From Burkholderia sp. BCC1644 (lineage in GTDB: Bacteria; Pseudomonadota; Gammaproteobacteria; Burkholderiales; Burkholderiaceae), in contig NZ_CADFEI010000003.1 of NCBI RefSeq assembly GCF_902833225.1, positions 62,001 through 126,000 of the forward strand: 64,000 nucleotides of DNA, given 5' to 3'. This document shows positions 15,333 to 24,564 of the stretch, in pieces. Under the pieces are notes generated by a model, which made no database searches, had not been told where the DNA came from, and worked only from the letters and a program-made list of their open reading frames with translations. The translations under genes were made by a program, and so were the position numbers. The first letter of the stretch is position 1. Each line of letters opens with the position of its first letter.

Positions 15333-18300
15333 TCAGAACTGGTAACCCGCGCCGACCACCGCGCCGAAGTCCGACCGCGTGTTGCCCGTCACCGACGCCT
15401 TGACGACCCAGCGGTTGCTCTCCGTCACGTACGAGTACCCCGCCGCGAAGCCCTGCTGGCCGTGATAGTTCGACGTTGCCGCCGACACCATCGAGCGCCC
15501 CGCGCCCGTCGGCTGCGGCAAGCCGGCCACCGCCATCGCCGATGCGACGCCGCCGTACATGTCCTTCTTCAGGTCGTTGAACGAGTTGTACACCTGCCCG
15601 ATGCGCTGGTCGGTGTAACCCTTCGCCTGCGTCGACGCCGCCGACAGGTTGTCGTTCAGCTGCTGCACGTTCACCGCGTCGGTCGGCGCCGTCCCGGCCG
15701 CGACGTTCGTGACCTGGCGCTCACTGCCCTTCGCGCCGACCGAGAACGAGTTGTCGCGATCGGCGACGGAGCCCTGGCCGACCGCCACGGCGTTCTTGCC
15801 GGTTGCCGTTGCCGTCGACCCGATCGACCCCGCATCGGCGCGCGCGATCCAGGTCGTGTTCGCATCGGTGGCCGCCGCACGGATCTTGTCGGTGGCCGCG
15901 GCGTTCTGCAGTGCCGTGTTGAACTGGCCCATGTTCACCGCGTCGTTGTCGTGTACGCCCGCCGCGACGCCGGTCAGCACGCGGTCGCCCGCCGTGCCGG
16001 AGAAGTTCACGCTGGTGCCGCCCGTGTCCTTCCCGACCGTGATCGCGCCGTTCGGATCCTGCTGCTGCACGAGGCCGGCCTTGCCGTTCGCGATGTTGGT
16101 CACGCTCCCCTGCAGGTTCGAGATGTCGGTCGTGTTCTTCGACACCTGCTGGTTGGTCGCGTACAGCTGCGAGCCGTTCACCGCATCCGTGCTGGTGGCG
16201 CCGAGCGTGCCGGCCTGCACGTTGGTGATGCGCGTGCCGCCTGCGCCGCCGAGCGTGATCGTGCTCTTCGAGCTGTCGTCGTACTGCACCGCGAGCGCGC
16301 CGAGCTGGTTGAGGTTCGACTGCACGTCCTTCAGCTGCTTCACGTTCACCGCATCGGTATCGCTGGTGCCCGCGGCGACGTTCTTGAGCACGACGGCCGA
16401 ATTGACGTCACCCCCGACCAGCGACACCGAATTCAGCCGGTTGCCGTTCGTGTCGACGTCGTACTTGACGACGTTCTTCACGGCCTCGCCGGCCTGGTTC
16501 GATACGTTCGTGATCTGCTGTTCGAGCGCGGTTTTCACGCCCGACAGCTGGCCGCCGTTCACCGCGTCCGTGCTGCCCGCTGCGACGTTGCCGTCTGCCA
16601 CGTTCGTCAGCTTCGTCGGCGCACCGCCGCGCGCCGCGCTGTACGCGCCGAGCTTCGGGTCGAACTGCAGCGCGTCCTGCTGCAGCCCGGCGATCGCGGC
16701 CGTATTGCCCGCGATGTTCGTTTCAGCGTTGCCGAGGCGCGTTTCGTGATTCTCGAGCGTCGTCGTGTTGCTGCCAACGCGGCCGTCGAGGTTCGTCAGC
16801 GCATCGCCGACGTTGTTGAACGAGCCGCCGCCGACCTTGTAGGACGGCGCGCTGATCGAGCCGTCCGGGTTCGCGGTTGCGCCACCGCCGAGCGCGGCCG
16901 CCGTCCCGTCGGTCGCGCGGCGCAGCTGCGCGCCGTTCACCGCGTCGGTACTGCCGGCCGCCACATTGCCTTCCGCAACGTTGGTCAAGTGCACCGGGCT
17001 TCCGCCGTTGCCGGCGCCGAGCGACACCTGCCGCTTGCTTGCATCGTCGTACTTCACGGCCAGCGCATCGAGCTGGCTCGTGCCGTCGTGAATCGCCGCG
17101 GTCAGCTGGTCGACGTTGACCGCATCCGTGCCGTTCGTGCCGGCCGCGACGTTGCCGATCCGTTGCGGGCCATGGCCGCCGTGGCTGGCATCGTAGGCGC
17201 CGAGGCCCGGGTTCCACTGGAGCGCATCCTGCTGGAGCGCCGCGATGTTGCCCGTATTCGTCGTCACCTGGTTGCCGACGGTCGTGATCGACTGGTTGAG
17301 CGCGTCGGTCGCCTTGCCGAGCTGGCCCACGTTCACGGCGTCGTTCGCGGCAACCCCGTCCGCGACATTGTGCAGGCCGACCGGCGCCGCTGCCGCCGTC
17401 CCGCCGAGCGTGACGCCGGTGTGGGCGTCGCTGTCGTACTGCACGGCGTTCTTCGTCGCGTTGTCGATCTGGCTGGTGATCGACGTGCTCAGGTTGCCGA
17501 GCGTCGTGCTGAGGTTGTTCGTCACGCTCGTGCTGAGCGACGCGAGACCGCCGCCCAGTTGCCCGACGTTGACCGCGTCGTGCGCGTCCTTGCCGTCGGC
17601 GACGTTGTGCAGCGTCGTGCCGTTCGTGCCCGCGAACGTCACCGAGTCGAAGCCGCTTGCGCCGTCGTATTTCACGTTGCGCGTATCGGCCGCCTGCAGG
17701 TTGCCGATGTTCGAGGCGGCCGTGCTCAGCGACGTATTGATGCCGGTCACGCTGGTCTGCAGGTTCGCGATGTTCGAGGCCGCCGTCGAAATGGACGTCT
17801 GCAGCGGCGCGACGCTGCCCTTCAGCTGGCCGACGTTGACCGCGTCGGTATCGGCCACGCCGGCCGCGACGCCGCCGATCGTGGTGCCGCCGGCGCCGTC
17901 GAGCGCGATCGCCGCATGCGTGTTGTCGGTGTATTTCACGACGTTCTGCGTGGCCGCGACGATGCTGGTGCTGAGGCTGTTGCCGACGTTGGTCACACGC
18001 TGGTCGACGTTCGAGATCGTGGTCGACAGCGAATTGCCGACCGACGTCACGCGCGCGTCGACGTTACCGATGCCCGTGCTGAGCGTGTTGTTCACGTTCT
18101 TCAGCTGCTGGACGTTGACGGCGTCCGTATCGGCCGCGCCGGCCGCGACGTTCTTGAGCTGGCGCTCGCTGCCGGTTGCGCCGAACGATACCGCGCCGCC
18201 GACCGGTGCGGCCGTGCCGCCGAACACCGGCGTGCCGCCATTGTTCGCGCCGATGCTCCCCGACCCGATCGCGACCTGGTTGTTGCCGTTCGTCTGCGCA

Positions 18301-18926
18301 CCCGCACCGATCGCCACCGATTGCGTGCCGCCGGCGCGCGTCTGCGTCGCCGCGTCATACGACGCGCCGGCCGACACGCCATCGCTCGACGTCGGGTTCG
18401 CGCCGCCGATCGCAATCGAGCGATCGCCGCTGGCCAGCGCCGAGTGGCCGAGCGCGATCGAGCTTGTGCCGTGTGCATCCGCGACGTTGCCGAGCGCCAT
18501 CGAGAAATCGCCGATCGCGGCTGACTGACGGCCGATCGCCAGCGCCGTGTTGCCTTGCGCGACGGCCACCGTGCCGATCGCGGTGGACGAGTTCGCCAGC
18601 GCCTGCGAGCCGACACCGATCGCAATCGCGCCGCCGCTGCTGCTGCCGCCGTTGCTGCTCGCGTTCGACTGGTCGCCGATCGCGATGCCGCTGGTGCCGG
18701 CCTTCGCATTCGTGCCCTGCGTCACGTTCGCGGTACTCACCGCCACGTAGTTCCCGCTCTTCGTTGCAACGCACAGCGGGTTGGTTCCGTCGATGCACTG
18801 CCCGGTCAGCGCGTTGTCCGGGTTGCCGCGGTCGACGAAATTGTCGGCGTGCGCGGCGCCGGCGATCAGCACACCTGCACCCGTGAACATCGCGGCGGCG
18901 AGCGCCGAAATCTGCTTCCTCTTCAT
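15333..18926 (-). CDS. Trimeric autotransporter adhesin (YadA/Hia family, type Vc)
   Basis: A 1197-residue surface adhesin. A conventional 27-residue signal peptide ends AGAAHA. A YadA-like head with repeats of the form SxAIG (roughly residues 80-200, for example TALAIG, SMALG, SIALG, SIAIG) is followed by a long stalk in which I count 11 neck motifs of the type DAVNxxQL. The last 70 or so residues (GGVASAMAVAGLPQP to GAVVGAGYQF) form the trimeric beta-barrel anchor ending in phenylalanine. It is monocistronic with its own terminator. Likely function: binding to host or abiotic surfaces and self-aggregation; the ligand is unknown. Confidence 0.95.
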   Translation of the reverse strand: MKRKQISALAAAMFTGAGVLIAGAAHADNFVDRGNPDNALTGQCIDGTNPLCVATKSGNYVAVSTANVTQGTNAKAGTSGIAIGDQSNASSNGGSSSGGAIAIGVGSQALANSSTAIGTVAVAQGNTALAIGRQSAAIGDFSMALGNVADAHGTSSIALGHSALASGDRSIAIGGANPTSSDGVSAGASYDAATQTRAGGTQSVAIGAGAQTNGNNQVAIGSGSIGANNGGTPVFGGTAAPVGGAVSFGATGSERQLKNVAAGAADTDAVNVQQLKNVNNTLSTGIGNVDARVTSVGNSLSTTISNVDQRVTNVGNSLSTSIVAATQNVVKYTDNTHAAIALDGAGGTTIGGVAAGVADTDAVNVGQLKGSVAPLQTSISTAASNIANLQTSVTGINTSLSTAASNIGNLQAADTRNVKYDGASGFDSVTFAGTNGTTLHNVADGKDAHDAVNVGQLGGGLASLSTSVTNNLSTTLGNLSTSITSQIDNATKNAVQYDSDAHTGVTLGGTAAAAPVGLHNVADGVAANDAVNVGQLGKATDALNQSITTVGNQVTTNTGNIAALQQDALQWNPGLGAYDASHGGHGPQRIGNVAAGTNGTDAVNVDQLTAAIHDGTSQLDALAVKYDDASKRQVSLGAGNGGSPVHLTNVAEGNVAAGSTDAVNGAQLRRATDGTAAALGGGATANPDGSISAPSYKVGGGSFNNVGDALTNLDGRVGSNTTTLENHETRLGNAETNIAGNTAAIAGLQQDALQFDPKLGAYSAARGGAPTKLTNVADGNVAAGSTDAVNGGQLSGVKTALEQQITNVSNQAGEAVKNVVKYDVDTNGNRLNSVSLVGGDVNSAVVLKNVAAGTSDTDAVNVKQLKDVQSNLNQLGALAVQYDDSSKSTITLGGAGGTRITNVQAGTLGATSTDAVNGSQLYATNQQVSKNTTDISNLQGSVTNIANGKAGLVQQQDPNGAITVGKDTGGTSVNFSGTAGDRVLTGVAAGVHDNDAVNMGQFNTALQNAAATDKIRAAATDANTTWIARADAGSIGSTATATGKNAVAVGQGSVADRDNSFSVGAKGSERQVTNVAAGTAPTDAVNVQQLNDNLSAASTQAKGYTDQRIGQVYNSFNDLKKDMYGGVASAMAVAGLPQPTGAGRSMVSAATSNYHGQQGFAAGYSYVTESNRWVVKASVTGNTRSDFGAVVGAGYQF

Positions 18927-20067
18927 GGCCTTCTGCTCCGTTGTATAGCGTCTTGTTTGAATACGGACTACTTACCTTTATTGACAGCTTCGACTTCGAT
19001 TGCGATTGCGACTTCAGTGCGGAACCCGATTCCGGCATCCGGCCCGGCCACATCGGTGGTGACTTGCATCGACCGTTCGTTTCGACAGGACGATCGAAGC
19101 CTCCGGGCACGCCGTCTCTTTGCGGCCCGTTCCGTTAATCTGTAAACTGAATTAGGAATGCGTAATACTGTTTATGGGCGAGCCTTTCCCCGGCTGAATC
19201 CGGAGATTCGACCTGCCGTTATAAACACCTCTGATGTGATGTCGCGCCGACCGCGACCAACCCCGCTTCTTTTATTTCATCTTCGGCAACCGGCGTTTCG
19301 CTTCCATGCCACGAGCATTCGCTCGGATGCGCATCAACTGATGCGCCGGACTCGAATCGCACAACGTCCGTCACCGCTTGCGGCGCCTTCCGTTGCGCTG
19401 TGCCACCCGGCATTCAAAGTTCGGACGAATTATGGGACACGAGCTTGAATTATTAAAGGCGGCATTCTTTATAGATTGTAAAATTCAATGCATTCAATGG
19501 TTTACGTGAAATATCCGCGCCTCGCAAACGATTTCGCGCAGTCGATATTATTCGAAATGTTTTGCGCGGCGGATAAATACTTTGCCAAAGCGGATTTAAA
19601 TTCAATTCGATCTCGAGACGATAATCTCGGAGCTGGCCGACAGCATCGGTTGTGCGCTGGTTGTTCGCGTAAACCATGAGCTTCGACGCATATCAACGCG
19701 CGGCGTTCCTGTCGTAAACCGCCATTTTTATAATCATGAAAGCGGAATGACGCGAATACAGTTGTCGCGTCTGGCGGGATTCGAAATAAGCTCCTACAAT
19801 TCCGCTCGCATTGATTTCCGCAGTCGCGATCTTCACCACGCGAGCACGGCAATCGTCCGAGTCTTTGCCGGCTCAGTGATCAAAAAAGAACGAACGCCGT
19901 GGCTTGCGACGAACGGTTGCCTGCCGCGCAGTGCCGGCAATCTCCGGAATCGATGCGAGCGTGCGATGCATGTATGCGTCGTCATAGAGCGGCACACGAC
20001 GTTTCCTCCGAACCGGGCAGGCCACCCGCGGAAACGCAGTCAACCGCCATTCCACAACAGGTGCACG
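18927..20067. other. 1.1-kb AT-richer intergenic region upstream of adhesin and response regulator
   Basis: Base composition falls clearly below the neighbours, especially at 19440-19760. The adhesin leader lies at its left end, with GGAG 9 nt before the ATG at 18926. No frame has a recognisable domain; candidates such as 19158-19448 (+) and 19453-19677 (-) lack good ribosome sites. It may be a long regulatory region for the adhesin or a remnant of inserted DNA. Confidence 0.45.
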
Positions 20068-20883
20068 ATGCCTTCATCGATCTCCGCATTGAGCGACGCC
20101 CATATCCTGGTCGTCGACGATCAACCCGACCAGCTGCGCTTGCTGATCGACATCCTGCGCGACACGGGCTGCCGGATCAGCATCGCGTCGGACGGCATGC
20201 AGGCATGTCAGCGCGCGCAGGCGCTGTTGCCCGACCTGATCCTGATGGATGTCCGCATGCCGCGGATGGACGGTTTCACCGCGTGCCGGCTGCTCGCCGC
20301 CGATCCGGCCACGCGCGCGATCCCGGTGATTTTCCTGACCGTGGCCGGCGAATTGCATGAACGCCTCGAAGGGCTGGAAATCGGTGGCGTCGACTATGTC
20401 GTGAAGCCGTTCGAGCCGGCGGAAGTGGTCGCGCGGATTCGCGTGCAGCTCGCGCGGACGACGCGCGAACGGCCCGCCGATGCGGAGCAGGTGGACAGCC
20501 CGTTCGCGGCCGGCAAGGACGACGACATCATCGTGCGCGCGGCGATCCGCCACCTGTCGCGCACGCTGAACGACCCGCCGACGGTGGAGCAGCTGGCGCG
20601 CGCGGTCGGCACGCATGAAAAGCGGTTGTCGCGCGCGTTTCGCGACAATCTCGGGCAGACGGTGTTCGAGTACCTGCGGCACGAGCGGCTGCGGATCGCG
20701 CAGGATCTGCTGGATTCGACGTCGCTCAGCATTGCGAGCATCGCGAAGGAAATCGGCTTTTCCACGCCGGCCAATTTCGCGACGGCCTTTCGCGAACGCT
20801 TCGGCATCACGCCGACCGAATGGCGGCGCCAGCGCCAGGCGCGCTCGCGCAACGCACCCCGCGGGCCGCAACGCGGCGCGTAG
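20068..20883 (+). CDS. Response regulator with AraC-type DNA-binding output domain
   Basis: A 271-residue protein with a receiver domain (residues 10-130; acidic pocket D17/D18, phospho-acceptor D61, T91 and K113 all present). It is joined to a two-helix-turn-helix AraC domain (about 165-260, with EQLARAVGTHEKRLSRAF and IASIAKEIGFSTPANFATAFRERFG). The ATG at 20068 follows AACAGGTG. No histidine kinase gene is nearby, so its partner is elsewhere. The TonB receptor gene converges from the right with only 21 bp between the stops. REC-AraC fusions are rarer than OmpR or NarL types. Confidence 0.9.
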   Translation: MPSSISALSDAHILVVDDQPDQLRLLIDILRDTGCRISIASDGMQACQRAQALLPDLILMDVRMPRMDGFTACRLLAADPATRAIPVIFLTVAGELHERLEGLEIGGVDYVVKPFEPAEVVARIRVQLARTTRERPADAEQVDSPFAAGKDDDIIVRAAIRHLSRTLNDPPTVEQLARAVGTHEKRLSRAFRDNLGQTVFEYLRHERLRIAQDLLDSTSLSIASIAKEIGFSTPANFATAFRERFGITPTEWRRQRQARSRNAPRGPQRGA

Positions 20884-20904
20884 GCGCCTTCGCCACGCTC
20901 GCGA

Positions 20905-23097
20905 TCACCAGTTGTATTTCGCGCTGGCCAGCACGGTCCGCTCGTTGCCGAACACGCACACGGCGTACGACTGGCAGCCGCTGACGTAGCGCCGGTCGAA
21001 CAGGTTCGCGACGTTCAGCGCGAAACGCCAGTGCGGCATGTCGTAATGCAACGCCAGGTCGTATAGCGTCGCGCTCGGCACCGTGAGCGAATTGTCGGGC
21101 GCGCCGGCCGACGCGCTCTGGTACCGCACGCCGCCGCCGATTCCGAGCCCCGACAGCGCGCCCGTGCGCCAGGTCCAGTCGGCCCACATCGACGCCATCT
21201 GCCGTGGCAGCGGCACGGAGACGGGCCAGTTGTTCAGCGACGCATCGTTCGCCTGCACGTTCTTGACGTCCTGATACGCATACGACGCGACGATCGACAA
21301 CTCGCGCGTCACCTTGCCGACCGCGCTCAGCTCGATGCCGCGCGAGCGCACCTTGCCGGTCTGCACGGACGTCGTGCCGGTCGGGTCGAGATTCACCGGT
21401 GTCGGCGTCACGACGTTGGTCTGGTCGATCCGGTAGACGGCCGCGCTCAGCATCAGGTTCCTGCCGGGCGGCTGCCAGCGCAGCCCGGCCTCGGTCTGCG
21501 CGCCGCGCGTCGGTTTCGGCAAGCCGCCGCCGAACATCCGCACGCCGATGACGGGATCGAACGACGTCGAATAGCTCACGTACGGCGACAACCCGGCGTC
21601 ACCCTGATAGGTGAGCCCGACGCGCCCGGAGAACGCACTGACGTCCTGCCGCGCCTGCGTACCGGCCGTCCGGTCGTCGAAGCGCGCATTCACGACATCC
21701 TCGCGGCCGCCGAGCGTCAGCGTCCAGCGCTGCCAGCGGATCTGATCCTGCGCGTACACGCCGAACGCGTTCAGCGCCGTGTACTGGTCGACATGGCCGA
21801 GCGACGTCGGGCCGGAGAAGATCGCGGCCGTCACCGGCCGGTAGACGGGGTGGTACAGGTTGAGCGACGGCGCCAGCGCCAGCCACACGCTGTTGGTCGT
21901 CGTCTGCCGGTCGAATTGCAGGCCGAACAGCAGCGTGTGCTCGAGCGGCCCCGTGCCGAAGCGCGCCTGCGCGTGATTGTCGATGTCGAGCCGGCTGTAG
22001 TTGAGCTGGAACAGCCCCGCGAATCGCATCATGTCGGTCGTGCTGCGCGGCGCGAAGCCGTTGCCGAACACCGTCGCATCGTCGAGCGACAGGTGCGACC
22101 AGCGCACGTCCTGGTGCAGCGTCCAGATCGCATTCACACGATGTTCCAGCGCGTAGCCGAGCGACCATTGCTTCTTGCGGTAGTCGTTGAAGGACGGGTC
22201 GCCCATGTAGATGTCCTGCGACAGGCGACCGTTCGGGTTCGGCAATACGGTGCCCGACGCGGGCAGGAAGTTCGACGAAATGTCGCCGCTGTCCTGCAGG
22301 AACGTCGCGGAGACCGTCAGCGACGTGTCGGCGTTCGGTCGCCACCGGAACGACGGCGCCAGCGCGACGCGCCGGTCGCCGTTCGGGCCCGTCTGCGCAT
22401 TGCCGTCGCGCGCGACGCCGACAAACCGGTACGCAATCTTGCCGTCCGGGTCGAGCTTGTCACCGACATCGAGCATGACCTGCTTGCGCGCATCGTTGCC
22501 GATCTGCACGCCGGCCTCGCGCACGCGTTCGCCGTCGGCGAGCTTCGTATGGGCGTCGACGATCGCGCCGGGCTCGCCCGCGCCGTACAGCACCGACGTC
22601 GGCCCGCGCAGTATGGCGATCGAATCGATCGTGTACGGATCGACGCGCCAGTTCGCGATCACGGCCGTATTCGGCGCGGCGATGCCATCGACGTACAGCG
22701 TCGGCGTGAAGCCGCGCAACGCCGCATACCAGTCGGTCCGGCTGTCGGCGCCGAAGGTCGAGAAGCCCGGCACGTAGCGCAGCGCCTGGTTCAGGTCGGC
22801 CGCGCCGGTCATCTCGATCTGTTGCGCGGTCACGATATTGATCGTTTGCGGGATCTCGGCCACCGCCGTGTCGGTCTTCGTGCCGGCCGTGGTACGCCGC
22901 CCGACGAGCCCGACGGACGCGCCGTCGGCCGCCCCGTTCACGTCGATTGCCGGCAGCACGGCCGCCGCCGCGCCGGCCTGCGGCGCGCCCCCTGCATCCG
23001 AAGCCTGCGCGGGCGCGCTGCCTGCCGCCGCCACGCACAATGCTCCGCCGGCCGCGATCGCCCTCGCGTGTCGCGCCGCCTTCGTCCCCGTTACCAT
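20905..23097 (-). CDS. TonB-dependent siderophore receptor
   Basis: A 730-residue outer-membrane receptor. A signal peptide ends near APAQA. A TonB-box-like region and plug domain follow (about 70-190, with IPQTINIVTAQQIEMTGAADLNQALRYVPG and ILRGPTSVLYGAGEPGAIVD), then a 22-strand barrel ending KYNW with the terminal aromatic. Length matches FhuA/FpvA-like ferric hydroxamate or catecholate receptors. No siderophore biosynthesis genes are adjacent, so it probably takes up a xenosiderophore. No convincing Fur box was recognised upstream, so iron control is assumed rather than seen. Confidence 0.93.
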   Translation of the reverse strand: MVTGTKAARHARAIAAGGALCVAAAGSAPAQASDAGGAPQAGAAAAVLPAIDVNGAADGASVGLVGRRTTAGTKTDTAVAEIPQTINIVTAQQIEMTGAADLNQALRYVPGFSTFGADSRTDWYAALRGFTPTLYVDGIAAPNTAVIANWRVDPYTIDSIAILRGPTSVLYGAGEPGAIVDAHTKLADGERVREAGVQIGNDARKQVMLDVGDKLDPDGKIAYRFVGVARDGNAQTGPNGDRRVALAPSFRWRPNADTSLTVSATFLQDSGDISSNFLPASGTVLPNPNGRLSQDIYMGDPSFNDYRKKQWSLGYALEHRVNAIWTLHQDVRWSHLSLDDATVFGNGFAPRSTTDMMRFAGLFQLNYSRLDIDNHAQARFGTGPLEHTLLFGLQFDRQTTTNSVWLALAPSLNLYHPVYRPVTAAIFSGPTSLGHVDQYTALNAFGVYAQDQIRWQRWTLTLGGREDVVNARFDDRTAGTQARQDVSAFSGRVGLTYQGDAGLSPYVSYSTSFDPVIGVRMFGGGLPKPTRGAQTEAGLRWQPPGRNLMLSAAVYRIDQTNVVTPTPVNLDPTGTTSVQTGKVRSRGIELSAVGKVTRELSIVASYAYQDVKNVQANDASLNNWPVSVPLPRQMASMWADWTWRTGALSGLGIGGGVRYQSASAGAPDNSLTVPSATLYDLALHYDMPHWRFALNVANLFDRRYVSGCQSYAVCVFGNERTVLASAKYNW

Positions 23098-23497
23098 CGT
23101 TCCCTGCTCCGTCGTGCTGGTGGCCGATTCGGCCCGATCGCGGCGCGACGCATCGAACGGCGTCCGCCCTGTTTTGTCATGCTTGTGATGTCGATTGCGC
23201 GCGAGCCGGAATCCGATGGCCAGTGCCGTCGTTCGCGAGCGCAGCGATCATACCGGGCGAATATGGCGCGGTCTTCAAAAAAAGTGTGCGGACACGCGAA
23301 TCCGGCGATCGCGCGGCGAAAACGGCGCAGGCACGCCATCGATCCGGCTGGCTGCCGCCGGGAAAGGCGGATGAAAGACGGGAACGCTAGACTGCGTTCG
23401 ACCCGGAAACGGCTGCGGACCACGCGGCCCCGCACGATGCATTGCGATGCGTCGACCCGATGCGCCCGGCGTCACGACCGTTACCACCGGGGACCGT
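23098..23497. promoter_or_regulatory. Divergent promoter region between TonB receptor and lyase-like gene
   Basis: About 400 bp separate the two divergent starts. An A-rich patch (AAAAAAAG) lies at 23275-23285. I found no clear -35/-10 pair, Fur box or coding sequence. Confidence 0.4.
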
Positions 23498-24454
23498 ATG
23501 CGCCGCCTGTCGACTCGACCGCTGTTCGCCGTATTGCTCTCCCTGGGCGCGTTATTCGGCGCCGCGCCGTCGGCCCACGCCTGCGACCTGCCGGCGGCCG
23601 TCACGACGATCGATCCGCCCGGTTACTACGACGCCGCCGCCGGCTATGCGCGCGCCGTGAAGCCGATGCGCGATTTCATCGCGCGGCTCAACGCGGCGGC
23701 AGATCACGGCGACTGGTCGTGCGCATTGAACCTGCTGGAAAGCTGGGCGCGTGCCGATGCACTGATGGGCCGGATCTCGGGTTACCAGGGCCATTACGAG
23801 CGCTCATGGGCCGGCACCGATTTCGCGATGGTGATCCTGCGCATGCCGCGCGACGTGCGCGATGCGAATCGCGCGCGCTTCGACACGATCGATCCGTGGC
23901 TCGAACGCATCGCGATCGCGACCCGCGATGCGGAAGCGATCAACCACCTGCACAACAACCTCGTCTACTGGGCCGGACTCGACCTGATCGCGATCGGCAC
24001 CGTGACCGGCAATGCGAGCCTCGTCGACTCGGGGCTGCTGCGCGTGCGCGAGGGCATTCGCGACATCGGGCCCGACGGTTCGCTCGCGCGGGAAGTCAAG
24101 CGCGGTAACCGCGCGCTGCACTATCACACGTTCGCGCTGCTGCCGCTCGTGTTCGCCGCGGAGCTCGTGCAGCGGCGCCATATCGATCTCTATCGGGAAA
24201 ACGACGGCGCGATCGGCCGCCTCGCGAATCTCGTGATCGCCGCGGTGGAGAATCCCGTGAGCTTCACTGCCATCACGCCGGTCAGGCAGGACCTGTTCCC
24301 GTGGACGTTTCGCGATGAATTGAGCTGGGTCGAGCCGTACTACGCGCGCTTTCACGATCGTCGCCTGCCGGCGATCATCGCGCCGCGCCGCCCGTTCGGC
24401 GAATGGCGGCTGGGCGGCGATGTGACGGCGGCGTGGGGTGCGCCGCTGTCATGA
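23498..24454 (+). CDS. Alginate-lyase-like (PL5 family) periplasmic protein with altered active site
   Basis: A 318-residue secreted protein. The signal peptide ends AHA at residue 28. An all-alpha body follows, with HNNLVYWAG (N153-N154-L155-V156-Y157-W158) and RALHYHTFALLPLVFAAEL. These align with the NNHxYW and RxLxYHNxALxPL motifs of AlgL mannuronate lyases. The catalytic histidine of NNH is leucine here and YHN is YHT, so classic beta-elimination on alginate is doubtful. It is shorter than AlgL (about 370). No alginate biosynthesis genes are present. The ATG at 23498 gives a good signal peptide. Confidence 0.7.
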   Translation: MRRLSTRPLFAVLLSLGALFGAAPSAHACDLPAAVTTIDPPGYYDAAAGYARAVKPMRDFIARLNAAADHGDWSCALNLLESWARADALMGRISGYQGHYERSWAGTDFAMVILRMPRDVRDANRARFDTIDPWLERIAIATRDAEAINHLHNNLVYWAGLDLIAIGTVTGNASLVDSGLLRVREGIRDIGPDGSLAREVKRGNRALHYHTFALLPLVFAAELVQRRHIDLYRENDGAIGRLANLVIAAVENPVSFTAITPVRQDLFPWTFRDELSWVEPYYARFHDRRLPAIIAPRRPFGEWRLGGDVTAAWGAPLS

Positions 24455-24460
24455 GCCCGG

Positions 24461-24562
24461 TCACCCCCTCATGCGGCGCATCCTGTGCGTTGCCGTATCG
24501 TCGACCGGCAGCTTCTCACGCGAATGTTGCAGCCGCAACTGCCACACGCAGCCCATCGCCCC
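24461..24562 (-). pseudogene. Short remnant of an AraC-family regulator C terminus
   Basis: The minus strand encodes MGCVWQLRLQHSREKL, then after five residues (PVDDT) ATHRMRRMRG and a stop at 24461. The AraC fragment at 33472-33747 reads MGFVRQLRLQHVREEL and, about 40 residues later, ATLRMRRVRG with a stop. Both ends match in the same frame, so this is the same protein end with most of the second helix-turn-helix deleted. It sits directly downstream of the MmgE/PrpD gene. Confidence 0.6.
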
Positions 24563-24564
24563 AT

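Noticed and set aside
15240-18524. A 1094-codon open frame on the plus strand opposite the adhesin
   Set aside because: It has an Arg/Ala/Val-rich, low-complexity composition typical of antisense frames in GC-rich repetitive genes, no ribosome site and no domain; the minus-strand adhesin has signal peptide, repeats and anchor.
15700-18600. Regular repeats resembling a CRISPR array
   Set aside because: They encode the in-frame neck and head motifs of the adhesin and are of variable length and sequence; there are no cas genes.
19158-19677. Small ORFs in the low-GC gap (19158-19448 + and 19453-19677 -)
   Set aside because: No recognisable domain, weak or absent ribosome sites and no conserved neighbours that would support them; noted as unresolved in the gap entry instead.
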